Source: Treponema bryantii
GTDB lineage: Bacteria > Spirochaetota > Spirochaetia > Treponematales > Treponemataceae
Direction: 5' to 3'
NCBI RefSeq assembly: GCF_900111035.1
Contig: NZ_FOFU01000001.1
Location: 124,001-188,000, forward strand
DNA: 64,000 nt
Part shown: in pieces, positions 42,349 to 50,252 of the stretch
How positions within the stretch are numbered: the stretch's first letter is position 1
How the letters are laid out: each line of letters starts with the position of its first letter
Notes under the pieces: model-generated
Seen by the model: only the letters and a program-made list of their open reading frames with translations
Told to the model about the DNA's origin: nothing
Databases searched by the model: none
Made by a program: the position numbers and the translations under genes

Positions 42349-44442
42349 ATGAGAATTGGAGTTGTTTTAAACATTCTTGATGAAGAATATCAGATTTCTG
42401 TATACAAAGGTATTGAACAGAAAGCACAAAGTCTTGGAATTGAACTGGTTTGTTTTCAGCAGGAAAATGCAAAAATTACAGAAGACGAACCGGTTTCGCG
42501 CTTTCCTAGAAAAGAGTATTTTGACCTTGATGGAATTATTCTTGTTACATCAGTTATTACAGGAAACGCTGATTTTACAACTAAGAATGATGTAGAAAGA
42601 ATCTGGGGAAAGATTCCCGTTGTTTCTGTCGGACAGAAAATTGAAGGTATTCCTTCGGTTTTGATTGAAACAGAAGATTCCATGAAGCAGCTTGTTGAAC
42701 ACCTGATTCTTACACACAATTACCGGAAGTTTCTTTTTATCAGCGGTGCAGAAGATCATCCGGATGCAGAAGAACGAGAACAGATTTTTACTAAAACTAT
42801 GGAAGCCTATAAACCATGGTTTTCTGATTTGCAGTATAAATTAAAACGAGGTTATTTTACCGAAGTGGCTGCTATTCGTGCTATGGGCGAATACATGGAT
42901 GAAGAAAGTAAATTTCCAGATGTCGTTGTCTGTGCAAACGATAATATGGCAATTGGTGTTTATAAGTATTTTAAGATTCATTGTAACAAGCCGGGCTTTA
43001 AGGAATGCGCCGTTACAGGTTTCGATGATATTCCACAGGCACGCTTTGAAATCCCTTCACTTACAACAGTACATCAGCCTTTGAATGAAATTGGTGCAAA
43101 ATCTCTTGAACTTATGAAAGAGGTTCTTGAAGGGAAAAATGTTCCGCAGGAAGTTTTTATTGAATCGCGCGTTGTATACAGAAAGTCGTGTGGTTGTAAA
43201 GGCAGTAAGGATGATTTTGCAACTGATGAAGATCAGTTCCGTGCAATGCAGGCAAATTACGTTCAGTCAGAAACCCTGCTTAGAATGGTAAGCCATATCG
43301 GACAGGATTTGAATTACGGTGAAACCTTTGGAGCTCTTAAATATGTAGTAAGGCAGAATCTTAATGAACTTGGAATGAATAACTTTGCAATTCTCCGTTT
43401 TTCAAATGGTGATTTAAAGAGCAGTCATCTTAAGAATATGCCGGTTGATCCTCTGTTTGTCCGCCGCAGCGGTAATGAGTGTTATGAATTTGACCGTGAA
43501 ATGAAAATGCCTTTAGGTCAGTTTTACCGAAGGTTTTATGATATTGATCCGCATACTAAGCCTGCAATGATTTTGAAATTCCTTATTGTAGGTAACGAAA
43601 TAATTGGCTGTATCTTTTATGAGGCAGATGAAAATGTACTTCCATACCTCAGTTCTATTGCAATCAATCTTGCACATGGTTTGAACCGAATGACAATGGC
43701 CGAAGAACGCCGAAAACATTCTGAGTTCCTTGAGCGTGAAGTAAATGAGCGTACAAAAGAACTGGTAGAAGCAAATAACCGCCGAATGGAAGTTGAGGCT
43801 GAGGTTCTCCGAATCAGTGAATTGGAGCGTCAGCGCTTTAGTAACGACCTTCATGATGATATCTGTCAGCGTCTGGCCGGTATTTCAATGCTGTGCCGAA
43901 GCTATTCAAATCAGGATACTCCGGTTGAAAAAAGTCAGATGCTTGAACTTGCACAGCTGATTGGAGAAACTCTTCAGACAACCCGTCAGTATGCGCATAA
44001 CTCATATCCTGTTGAACTTGAAAGCCTTGGTATGAACCATAGTTTAAGCAATCTGTGTAATTCCTTTGCTGCACAGTCTGGAATTAACTGCCAGTATGAA
44101 TGGGGGATGCCAAAAGGTGTTCATTTTGATAAGATTCAGAAACTTAATATATTCAGAATCATTCAGGAAGCCCTGCATAATATTCTTAAGCATTCAAAAG
44201 CAAAGAATGTATGGGTGAGTGTAATGCCCGAAACAAGAAAAACTGTTATTAAGGTAATTGATGATGGCGTTGGCTTTGTGAATGAAGAAAGCGGAAATAG
44301 TAAGGGACTCGGTTTAAACTCCATGCAGTATAGAGCCAATCAGATTGGTGCAAGCTTTGTGATTAAGAGTAATAAACCTCATGGAACCTGTGTTCAGCTT
44401 TCTCTGAGTAATAAACTTCTTGAGGATAAAAATGAAAAGTAA
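42349..44442 (+). CDS. cytoplasmic histidine kinase with LacI-type ligand-binding sensor domain
   Basis: A 697-residue protein without signal peptide or membrane helix. Residues 1-285 are a periplasmic-binding-protein-like fold of the LacI/GalR type (RIGVVLNILDEEYQISVYKGIEQKA, DVVVCANDNMAIGVYKYF, AVTGFDDIPQARFEIPSLTTVHQP), lacking the LacI helix-turn-helix. It ends in SCGCKG, a motif I associate with such sensors fused to signalling modules. Residues ~295-460 are a GAF-like region. A coiled coil and a HisKA_3 dimer domain with His502 in FSNDLHDDICQRLAGI follow, then a HATPase (DDGVGFV, GLGLNSMQYRA). It probably binds a sugar in the cytoplasm and phosphorylates the divergent NarL-type regulator. 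Confidence 0.88.
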   Translation: MRIGVVLNILDEEYQISVYKGIEQKAQSLGIELVCFQQENAKITEDEPVSRFPRKEYFDLDGIILVTSVITGNADFTTKNDVERIWGKIPVVSVGQKIEGIPSVLIETEDSMKQLVEHLILTHNYRKFLFISGAEDHPDAEEREQIFTKTMEAYKPWFSDLQYKLKRGYFTEVAAIRAMGEYMDEESKFPDVVVCANDNMAIGVYKYFKIHCNKPGFKECAVTGFDDIPQARFEIPSLTTVHQPLNEIGAKSLELMKEVLEGKNVPQEVFIESRVVYRKSCGCKGSKDDFATDEDQFRAMQANYVQSETLLRMVSHIGQDLNYGETFGALKYVVRQNLNELGMNNFAILRFSNGDLKSSHLKNMPVDPLFVRRSGNECYEFDREMKMPLGQFYRRFYDIDPHTKPAMILKFLIVGNEIIGCIFYEADENVLPYLSSIAINLAHGLNRMTMAEERRKHSEFLEREVNERTKELVEANNRRMEVEAEVLRISELERQRFSNDLHDDICQRLAGISMLCRSYSNQDTPVEKSQMLELAQLIGETLQTTRQYAHNSYPVELESLGMNHSLSNLCNSFAAQSGINCQYEWGMPKGVHFDKIQKLNIFRIIQEALHNILKHSKAKNVWVSVMPETRKTVIKVIDDGVGFVNEESGNSKGLGLNSMQYRANQIGASFVIKSNKPHGTCVQLSLSNKLLEDKNEK

Positions 44443-45016
44443 ATTCAGGGAACTTGTGGAGCTGTATCTGGCATTTTTGAAAATCGGTGCCTTTACCTTT
44501 GGTGGTGGACTTGCCATGATGCCGATTATGCAGAGGGAACTTATAGAGAAACGAGGCTGGATTACAGAAGAAGAACTTATTGATTATTTTGCAATAGGTC
44601 AGAGTACTCCGGGAATTATTGCTGTAAATGTAGCGACCTTTGTAGGTTATAAAAAACTCGGCTGGTTCGGCGGAATTATAGGAACTCTTGGTGTTGTAAC
44701 TCCATCCTGGGTAATCATAATGCTTCTGGCCGGTGCCATCAGTTCTATTGATAAATACCCGATGGCTCAGAAAGCACTGCATGGAATAAATGTTGCAGTT
44801 GCGGCCCTTCTTACAAGTGTAATTGTAAAGTTTTCTAAAAAGACAATTAAAAGCGTATGGAATGCAGTGTTTATGCTTCTTGCTTTTGGTTTGATTTATT
44901 TTCTTAAAGTACAGTCTGTGTGGATAATTGTTTCCGCCCTGATAATCGGAAGTCTGCTTACGCTTTACCGTCAGAAGAAACAGAAATCATCTGCTGAAGC
45001 AAAGGAGGGTGAATAA
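44432..45016 (+). CDS. chromate transporter family protein, N-terminal-type half
   Basis: A 194-residue membrane protein of the CHR family. Recognised by FLKIGAFTFGGGLAMMPIMQRELIEKRGWITEEELIDYFAIGQSTPG and VGYKKLGWFGGIIGTLGVVTPSW. Full-length ChrA has two such halves in one chain; here they are two genes, of which this is the first. Substrate may be chromate, sulfate or another anion; many CHR proteins have no proven substrate. Start ATG 44432, overlapping the kinase gene by 11 bases with GAGG before it, so it is in the kinase operon. Confidence 0.88.
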   Translation: MKSKFRELVELYLAFLKIGAFTFGGGLAMMPIMQRELIEKRGWITEEELIDYFAIGQSTPGIIAVNVATFVGYKKLGWFGGIIGTLGVVTPSWVIIMLLAGAISSIDKYPMAQKALHGINVAVAALLTSVIVKFSKKTIKSVWNAVFMLLAFGLIYFLKVQSVWIIVSALIIGSLLTLYRQKKQKSSAEAKEGE

Positions 45017-45588
45017 TGACTCTCTTACAGCTGGCTTTAACATTCTTTTCTATCGGACTGTTTACAATTGGCGGCGGTCAGGTAGCCATTACACTTATGC
45101 AGCAGTCTCTGGTTTCTACCGGAATTATTTCTCAGGCACAGTTTTATAATATGGTAGCAATTTCTGAGAGTACTCCTGGTCCAATCGGAATCAATATGGC
45201 AACCTATATCGGTTATGAGTTATATGGTGTTCCAGGTGCCCTTATTGTAACTGGTGCTCAGGTTCTTCCATCAATTATAATCATCCTGATTATTGCCCGT
45301 TTTCTAAAAAACTTTAATGATAACCTGTATGTAAAAGGATCTCTTGCCTTTTTACGTCCGGTAACTACAGGTCTTATTCTTGTGCCGGTTATCCAGGTTA
45401 TTATGTTTACACTTATAAATGTTCCCGAATCAATAAGTGTACTTACAACAATTGAAGGCTGGAAAGGGCTTTTTAACTGGATCTGTCTTGCTGCGTATGG
45501 AGTATTTGTTTTCCTTTTGTTTAAGGTTAAACTTCATCCGATTGCAGTAATTCTGCTTGGCGCGGTGTTTGGAATTGTTTTCTTATAG
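45016..45588 (+). CDS. chromate transporter family protein, second half
   Basis: A 190-residue CHR protein: FFSIGLFTIGGGQVAITLMQQSLV, FYNMVAISESTPGPIGINMATYIGYELYGVPGALI. It pairs with the preceding gene, the stop and start codons overlapping by one base (TAATG), with AAAGGAGGGTG as ribosome binding site. The two halves probably assemble into one transporter. The promoter of deoD lies inside its 3' end. Confidence 0.88.
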   Translation: MTLLQLALTFFSIGLFTIGGGQVAITLMQQSLVSTGIISQAQFYNMVAISESTPGPIGINMATYIGYELYGVPGALIVTGAQVLPSIIIILIIARFLKNFNDNLYVKGSLAFLRPVTTGLILVPVIQVIMFTLINVPESISVLTTIEGWKGLFNWICLAAYGVFVFLLFKVKLHPIAVILLGAVFGIVFL

Positions 45589-45611
45589 GAATTGAATTAT
45601 AATACATAGTT
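45575..45611 (+). promoter_or_regulatory. Promoter of deoD, leaderless type
   Basis: TTGTTT (45575-45580), 17-base spacer, TATAAT (45598-45603), 8 bases, then ATG 45612. No ribosome binding site in between; the upstream AGGA lies before the -10 box. Confidence 0.6.
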
Positions 45612-46313
45612 ATGAGTACACATATTAACGCTCCCGAAGGAGCAATCGCAGATAAAATTCTGCTTCCAGGTGACCCTCTGAGGGCTAAGTTTATTGCCGA
45701 GAATTTCCTTGAAAATCCGGTATGTTATAACGAAGTGCGCGGTATGTTAGGTTTTACAGGAACCTACAAAGGCGTAAAGGTTTCTGTTCAGGGAACCGGT
45801 ATGGGACAGCCGTCTCTTTCAATTTATGTACACGAGCTTTTTGACTGCTATGGAGTTCAGAAAGCTATCCGCGTTGGAACTTGTGGCGCGGTAAGCGAAG
45901 ATGTAGAACTTCGCGATGTAATTCTTGCAAACGGTGCATGTACAGACTCATCTCTTCAGAATCAGAGATTCGGTGGACTTCATTATGCACCTGTTCCAGA
46001 TTTTGAACTTTTGTATACAGCTTTCAATAAAGCAAAAGAAATGAACCTTAAAACTGTTGTAGGACAGTGTGTTTCAAGTGACCGTTTCTATGATGATAAT
46101 GAAAACTGGAAGCTTTGGAAAAAATATGGAGCAAAGGGAATTGAAATGGAGTCTGCTGAACTGTATACTTTGGCAGCTGAATTTAACAGAAAAGCTCTTA
46201 CAATTCTTACAGTAAGTGATCATATTCTTAAGGGAACTGCTACTACAGCAGAAGAACGTCAGACAACCTTTAAGGACATGATGAAACTTGCTCTTGAAAC
46301 AATAATTGCTTAA
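45612..46313 (+). CDS. deoD: purine-nucleoside phosphorylase, DeoD type
   Basis: A 233-residue hexameric-type PNP, which splits purine (deoxy)nucleosides with phosphate. [50 protein letters not shown] and [14 protein letters not shown] (ribose-binding Met-Glu-Ser) are standard. The catalytic Asp is in LTVSDHIL. Length is as usual. Role: nucleoside salvage. Transcribed from its own promoter behind the CHR genes. Confidence 0.95.
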   Translation: MSTHINAPEGAIADKILLPGDPLRAKFIAENFLENPVCYNEVRGMLGFTGTYKGVKVSVQGTGMGQPSLSIYVHELFDCYGVQKAIRVGTCGAVSEDVELRDVILANGACTDSSLQNQRFGGLHYAPVPDFELLYTAFNKAKEMNLKTVVGQCVSSDRFYDDNENWKLWKKYGAKGIEMESAELYTLAAEFNRKALTILTVSDHILKGTATTAEERQTTFKDMMKLALETIIA

Positions 46314-46340
46314 TTATTTAAATTTCTTAGAGGTAGTATA

Positions 46341-47255
46341 ATGAAACCAACATTGTTAGTTCTCGCAGCCGGTATGGGCAGCCGTTATGGTGGAGTAAAA
46401 CAGATAGACGGAGTAGGACTTCATGACGAATGTCTTCTCGATTTTGCAACTTATGATGCTATGAAAAGCGGCTTTGGAAAGGTTGTATTTATTATTCGTA
46501 AGGATATTGAACAGGCTTTCCGTGAGCGCCTTTTTGACCGCGTTGCACGTAATTTTGATGCTGAATATGTTTTCCAGCAGCACGAAAGCCTTCTTACACC
46601 ACAGCAGCTTAAAGACAGCGAAGGCCGTGAAAAGCCATGGGGAACAACTCACGCTGTACTTTGTGCAGAAAAAGCAATAAATGCCCCTTTTGCCGTTATC
46701 AATTCTGATGACTATTATGGACGTCAGGCTTTTGATGTACTTGGTAAATATCTTTCATCAATTGATAACGATTGTACAGATCATGCAATGGTTGGATATA
46801 TTCTTGGTAATACAATGAGTCGTTCTGGTTCTGTAAGCCGTGGTGTTTGTACAGTTGCAGATGAAAAACTTGTAAATATCGTTGAAAATCTCAAGATCTA
46901 TTATGATGAAAAAGATCAGATTATCAGCGAGATGCCAGATGGAGAGAAAAAGTTCTTTACTGGAAAAGAATGGGTTAGTATGAATTTGTTCGGCTTTAGC
47001 CCAAAGGCATTTGAAGAATTCCATGTTTACTGGGAAAACTTTATTGCCAATAATTCAAAGGCTCCTAAGGCTGAGGCTCTTCTTCCTGTTGCTGCAAGTG
47101 ATATTATTGCTCACAATAAGGGAATTATTAAGTTCTTTAATTCTACAGAAACCTGGTTCGGTATGACATATCCTGAAGACCGCCAGCTTGTAAAGGACGA
47201 AATCGCCAAGAAAATTAAAGACGGCTACTATCCAGAGAAATTATGGGAGAAATAA
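46341..47255 (+). CDS. sugar-phosphate nucleotidyltransferase
   Basis: A 304-residue NTP_transferase-fold protein. The nucleotide-binding signature is VLAAGMGSRYGGVKQIDGVG at the N-terminus, and INSDDYYGRQAF carries the metal-binding Asp. This subfamily is usually annotated simply as nucleotidyltransferase; it resembles glucose-1-phosphate or mannose-1-phosphate transferases, but a key lysine pattern does not decide the sugar. The mannose-6-phosphate isomerase gene follows after 80 bases, which suggests a role in sugar activation for cell-envelope glycans. The site TAGAGG precedes ATG 46341. Confidence 0.82.
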   Translation: MKPTLLVLAAGMGSRYGGVKQIDGVGLHDECLLDFATYDAMKSGFGKVVFIIRKDIEQAFRERLFDRVARNFDAEYVFQQHESLLTPQQLKDSEGREKPWGTTHAVLCAEKAINAPFAVINSDDYYGRQAFDVLGKYLSSIDNDCTDHAMVGYILGNTMSRSGSVSRGVCTVADEKLVNIVENLKIYYDEKDQIISEMPDGEKKFFTGKEWVSMNLFGFSPKAFEEFHVYWENFIANNSKAPKAEALLPVAASDIIAHNKGIIKFFNSTETWFGMTYPEDRQLVKDEIAKKIKDGYYPEKLWEK

Positions 47256-47256
47256 C

Positions 47257-47326
47257 GTCATTGCGAGCGAAGCGAAGCAATCTATAAAAAGATTGCCACG
47301 TCGCTATCGCTCCTCGCAATGACGGA
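47257..47326. repeat. Dispersed palindromic repeat of the CGTCATTGCGAG type
   Basis: CGTCATTGCGAG (47257-47268) and its complement CTCGCAATGACG (about 47313-47324) flank inner arms GCAATCT/AGATTGC. The whole 70-base stretch can fold into one long hairpin. I know near-identical repeats from many unrelated bacterial genomes. It fills the gap between the nucleotidyltransferase gene and manA. Confidence 0.85.
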
Positions 47327-47335
47327 TGGTCTACT

Positions 47336-48157
47336 ATGTTAAAACTGAATTCAATAAAATCAGATAAAATCTGGGGCTATGAGCTCTGGATTGCATCTAC
47401 ACATCCTAATGGCTGCCAGCAGGAGTTTAAAAACTTCTGCGGCGGTGAATATCCGCTTCTCATAAAAGTTATTCAGGCAAATGATACTCTTTCCATTCAG
47501 GTACACCCGGATGATGACTGGGCTGTAAAACTTGAAGGCGAGGGTAACCGCGGTAAAACTGAGTGCTGGTATGTACTCGATGCCGCTCCTGATGCAAAAC
47601 TTGTTTACGGAATTAAAGAAGGCTACTCAAACGAAGTGCTTGCAAAAGCAATTACAGAAAACAATCTTGAACAGTATCTTGAGTTTGTAAATGTAAAACC
47701 CGGTGACTTTGTTTATATTCCTGCCGGTACAGTTCATGCAATCGGCGGCGGTTTGAGACTTATGGAAACCCAGCAGTCCTGCGATCTTACTTACCGTCTT
47801 TATGACTGGGGGCGCGGCCGTGAAGTTCATATTGAAAAAGGTCTTGCAGTAATTAAACGCGAGGAAATGCAGCCTGTAGCTCCATTCCCTGGTGATTTTG
47901 ACTGTAAGTATTTTTCTCTTGAACGGATTGATGTAAAAGGCGGCTGGAGCATGTATTGTTCCGGAGATGCAGGGGAGCCTTCAGATGTACAGCTTTTGTA
48001 TGTGCTTTCTGAAGATAAGGCTGTAATACGTACATCAGAAGAAAAAATCGGGCAGAAGATTCTTGCAGAAGAAATTTATGCAGTAAAGCCTGGTGAAAAA
48101 ATAACAGTGGAGGGCAGGGCAAGCATAATGCGCATCCGCGCTAAAAAGGTTGATTAA
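47336..48157 (+). CDS. manA: mannose-6-phosphate isomerase, class I-type
   Basis: A 273-residue cupin isomerase that interconverts mannose-6-phosphate and fructose-6-phosphate. Zinc ligands are expected in SIQVHPDDDWA (Gln, His), GKTECWYVLDA (Glu) and PAGTVHAIGGGLRLMETQQ (His). TYRLYDWGRGREVHIEKGL holds the conserved Arg. It is of the short form, as in Firmicutes. The gene follows the dispersed repeat; the start ATG 47336 has no strong ribosome binding site (GGATGGTCTACT). Confidence 0.92.
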   Translation: MLKLNSIKSDKIWGYELWIASTHPNGCQQEFKNFCGGEYPLLIKVIQANDTLSIQVHPDDDWAVKLEGEGNRGKTECWYVLDAAPDAKLVYGIKEGYSNEVLAKAITENNLEQYLEFVNVKPGDFVYIPAGTVHAIGGGLRLMETQQSCDLTYRLYDWGRGREVHIEKGLAVIKREEMQPVAPFPGDFDCKYFSLERIDVKGGWSMYCSGDAGEPSDVQLLYVLSEDKAVIRTSEEKIGQKILAEEIYAVKPGEKITVEGRASIMRIRAKKVD

Positions 48158-48184
48158 ACCGGTGCTAAACTGTATTTTTTAAGC

Positions 48185-48835
48185 ATGTATCTTTTTATGT
48201 TATTATTACTGCCATTGATTCTTGCATCCTGGTGTTTTTATAAAAGAAACCCGCATATGATTCCTGTTATTTTTACCGGACTCATTTCTGCCGTGCTTGT
48301 ATGTGGCTTCAGGGCTTTCTTTTTATATTCACACAGAGTAATTCCATATTCATTTGAACTGAATATGTGGTATCTGCTGCTTCGACAGTCTCTGCTTCCT
48401 GTAATTGTTCTTTACGGAGTGTTTTTTCTTATTTCTAAGGATACAATTTCTTATAAAATAGAAGCTCTTTTTCCACTTTTGATTTCTTTTTATTTGATTT
48501 ATCTGCCATACACAATTCTGTCTGGCTCAGAAAAAATCATTACAACATTTCCATTGTTTATTAAACCAACTCTGTTTACGGTTATGATTTTTTCTTTGGG
48601 ACTTAGTGCCAAGCATATTGAAAAAACAATAACTGCTAAAAAACATTTCTTTGCTGCTATCTGGATTATTACGGCGGTTGTAAGTATTGTTTTTCCATCT
48701 GTTGTGGAAACTATGTATATTCTTGATATGAGTTACTTTTTGATTCTGGTGCTCAGCGGAATATTCTGTGCAACACTGCCGATACTGTTTATTCTAAGCA
48801 GACTTGGCGTGTTTACGGTTCGGGATAAAGAATAA
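48185..48835 (+). CDS. multi-pass membrane protein of unknown function
   Basis: A 216-residue protein with about seven hydrophobic helices and short loops; there is no signal peptide cleavage site, catalytic motif or family I recognise. It lies 27 bases after manA on the same strand and ends just before a terminator, so it may belong to the same transcript. Start ATG 48185 has no clear ribosome binding site. Confidence 0.65.
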   Translation: MYLFMLLLLPLILASWCFYKRNPHMIPVIFTGLISAVLVCGFRAFFLYSHRVIPYSFELNMWYLLLRQSLLPVIVLYGVFFLISKDTISYKIEALFPLLISFYLIYLPYTILSGSEKIITTFPLFIKPTLFTVMIFSLGLSAKHIEKTITAKKHFFAAIWIITAVVSIVFPSVVETMYILDMSYFLILVLSGIFCATLPILFILSRLGVFTVRDKE

Positions 48836-48843
48836 GGTTAAAT

Positions 48844-48907
48844 AAAAAAGACTTCGTTATTCAACGAAGTCTTTTTTTATGGTGGTTTAGAAAAGTTTAA
48901 CCACCAT
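48844..48907. terminator. Bidirectional terminator plus second hairpin
   Basis: AAAAAAGACTTCGTT (48844-48858), loop ATTC, AACGAAGTCTTTTTT (48863-48877) gives a U tract in both directions between the convergent membrane protein gene and fba. Next to it ATGGTGGTT (48879-48887) pairs with AACCACCAT (48899-48907), another hairpin. Confidence 0.88.
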
Positions 48908-48916
48908 TATAGAGAA

Positions 48917-49924
48917 CTAGTCGAGTGCATGACCAGCTGAACCGAATACGTTGCGGTTCTTGTCTGCATACATCTTTACGAGTTCTGCACGAGCGTCTGT
49001 GAGGTACTGACGTGGGTCAAAGTCCTCTGGATGCTCAACAAGGTGCTTACGGATAGCAGCTGTCATAGCAAGACGTCCGTCTGAGTCTACGTTGATTTTA
49101 CATACTGCAGACTTAGCAGCCTTGCGGAGCTGTTCTTCTGGAATACCTACAGAGTTAGGAATCTTTCCGCCGTACTTTTCGATTTCTGCAACGTAAATCT
49201 GTGGAACTGAAGAAGATCCGTGGAGTACGATTGGGAAACCTGGGAGCTGCTTTTCGATTGCTTCGAGAACATCGAATGCCAGTGGAGGTGGAACCAAAGT
49301 TCCATCTTCGCGGCGTGTACACTGCTCTGGAGTGAACTTACAGCGTCCGTGTGAAGTTCCGATAGAAATAGCAAGTGAGTCACATCCAGTCTTTGAAGTG
49401 AAGTCAATTACTTCTTCTGGCTTTGTATATTTAGATTCTTCAGCAGCAACATCCTCTTCTACACCACCGAGAACTCCGAGCTCTGCTTCTACAGTTACGT
49501 CGAACTGGTGAGCATAGTCTACAACTTTCTTTGTGAGGGCAATGTTGTCTTCGTATGAGAGTGAAGAACCGTCGATCATTACAGATGAGAATCCGTTGTC
49601 GATACAGTCTTTAGCTACTTCGAAGTTTGGACCGTGGTCAAGGTGAAGAGCGATAGGAATATCACATCCGAGTTCGTGAGCATACTCTACAGCACCGCGA
49701 GCCATGTTGCGGAGGATATTTGCGTTTGCGTAAGCGCGAGCTCCTTTTGAAACCTGGAGAACAACAGGAGATTTTGTCTCAACACAAGCCATGATGATAG
49801 CCTGCATCTGTTCCATATTATTGAAGTTATATGCTGGAATAGCATATCCGCCTTTCATAGCCTTTGCAAACATATCACGTGTGTTTACGAGGCCGAGATC
49901 TTTGTAACTAATAATGTTAGCCAT
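48917..49924 (-). CDS. fba: class II fructose-bisphosphate aldolase
   Basis: A 335-residue class II (zinc) aldolase of glycolysis/gluconeogenesis. The conserved sites are YAIPAYNFNNMEQMQAI, ALHLDHGPNFEVAKDCIDNGFSSVMIDGS (catalytic Asp and zinc His), ISIGTSHGRCKF and FPIVLHGSSSVP (zinc histidines) and the glycine-rich phosphate loop. I choose ATG 49924: AAAGGA precedes it by 8 bases on the minus strand, while the in-frame ATG at 49933 sits too close to that site. Single gene with its own promoter and terminator. Confidence 0.95.
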   Translation of the reverse strand: MANIISYKDLGLVNTRDMFAKAMKGGYAIPAYNFNNMEQMQAIIMACVETKSPVVLQVSKGARAYANANILRNMARGAVEYAHELGCDIPIALHLDHGPNFEVAKDCIDNGFSSVMIDGSSLSYEDNIALTKKVVDYAHQFDVTVEAELGVLGGVEEDVAAEESKYTKPEEVIDFTSKTGCDSLAISIGTSHGRCKFTPEQCTRREDGTLVPPPLAFDVLEAIEKQLPGFPIVLHGSSSVPQIYVAEIEKYGGKIPNSVGIPEEQLRKAAKSAVCKINVDSDGRLAMTAAIRKHLVEHPEDFDPRQYLTDARAELVKMYADKNRNVFGSAGHALD

Positions 49925-49974
49925 AATTAACATCCTTTATTCAGACGTACATCGCCTGAGATTTCTTTGAATAA

Positions 49975-50003
49975 ATAATAAATAAAATTGTAGATTTATT
50001 CAA
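49975..50003 (-). promoter_or_regulatory. Sigma-70-type promoter of fba
   Basis: On the minus strand TTGAAT (50003-49998), 17-base spacer, TATTAT (49980-49975), about 50 bases before the start codon. Confidence 0.7.
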
Positions 50004-50013
50004 TAGATTGCAA

Positions 50014-50117
50014 AGTGGGGGACAGGTCGGGGGCGTTACGGGGGTGTCCCCCGTTAGAGGGGGTAGCGGAAAACGCCGGAGGCGGTTGGAGCGAGGGGCA
50101 GACGCCCCTGAATCATC
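50014..50117. repeat. GC-rich hairpin repeat, copy A
   Basis: About 100 bases of unusually G-rich DNA in an AT-rich gap, with hairpins GGGGGACA/TGTCCCCC, AACGCC-GGA-GGCGGTT and AGGGGC-AGAC-GCCCCT (50094-50109). It shares the 13-mer AGAGGGGGTAGCG (50056-50068), a GCGAGGGG stretch and a terminal hairpin with AGAC with the region at 61600-61680. No reading frame is visible. It fills most of the 49925-50252 gap between fba and flaA. Confidence 0.75.
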
Positions 50118-50134
50118 TAAAACTAGAATTTCGT

Positions 50135-50163
50135 TTGACAAATAATATCATAGGAAATATAAT
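50135..50163 (+). promoter_or_regulatory. Consensus sigma-70 promoter of the flaA operon
   Basis: TTGACA (50135-50140), 17-base spacer, TATAAT (50158-50163): a perfect consensus in both boxes. It would give an mRNA leader of about 80 bases before ATG 50253. Confidence 0.8.
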
Positions 50164-50172
50164 TGAATGAGT

Positions 50173-50199
50173 TATAAATTTGACTGTTATTGCCGATAA
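50173..50199 (+). promoter_or_regulatory. Possible sigma-28 (FliA) promoter of the flaA operon
   Basis: GCCGATAA (50192-50199) equals the flagellar sigma-28 -10 consensus. Upstream, TATA (50173-50176) stands 15 bases away and TAAA (50175-50178) 13 bases away; the consensus is TAAA-N15-GCCGATAA. The -10 box is exact, the -35 box imperfect. Confidence 0.5.
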
Positions 50200-50252
50200 T
50201 TAAAGGGTATAAATCTTTTTATCGGTCTGATAAAAGTTTCAAGGAGTTTTGC

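Noticed and set aside
47257-47326. CRISPR-like repeat
   Set aside because: There is one palindromic unit only, no spacers and no cas genes.
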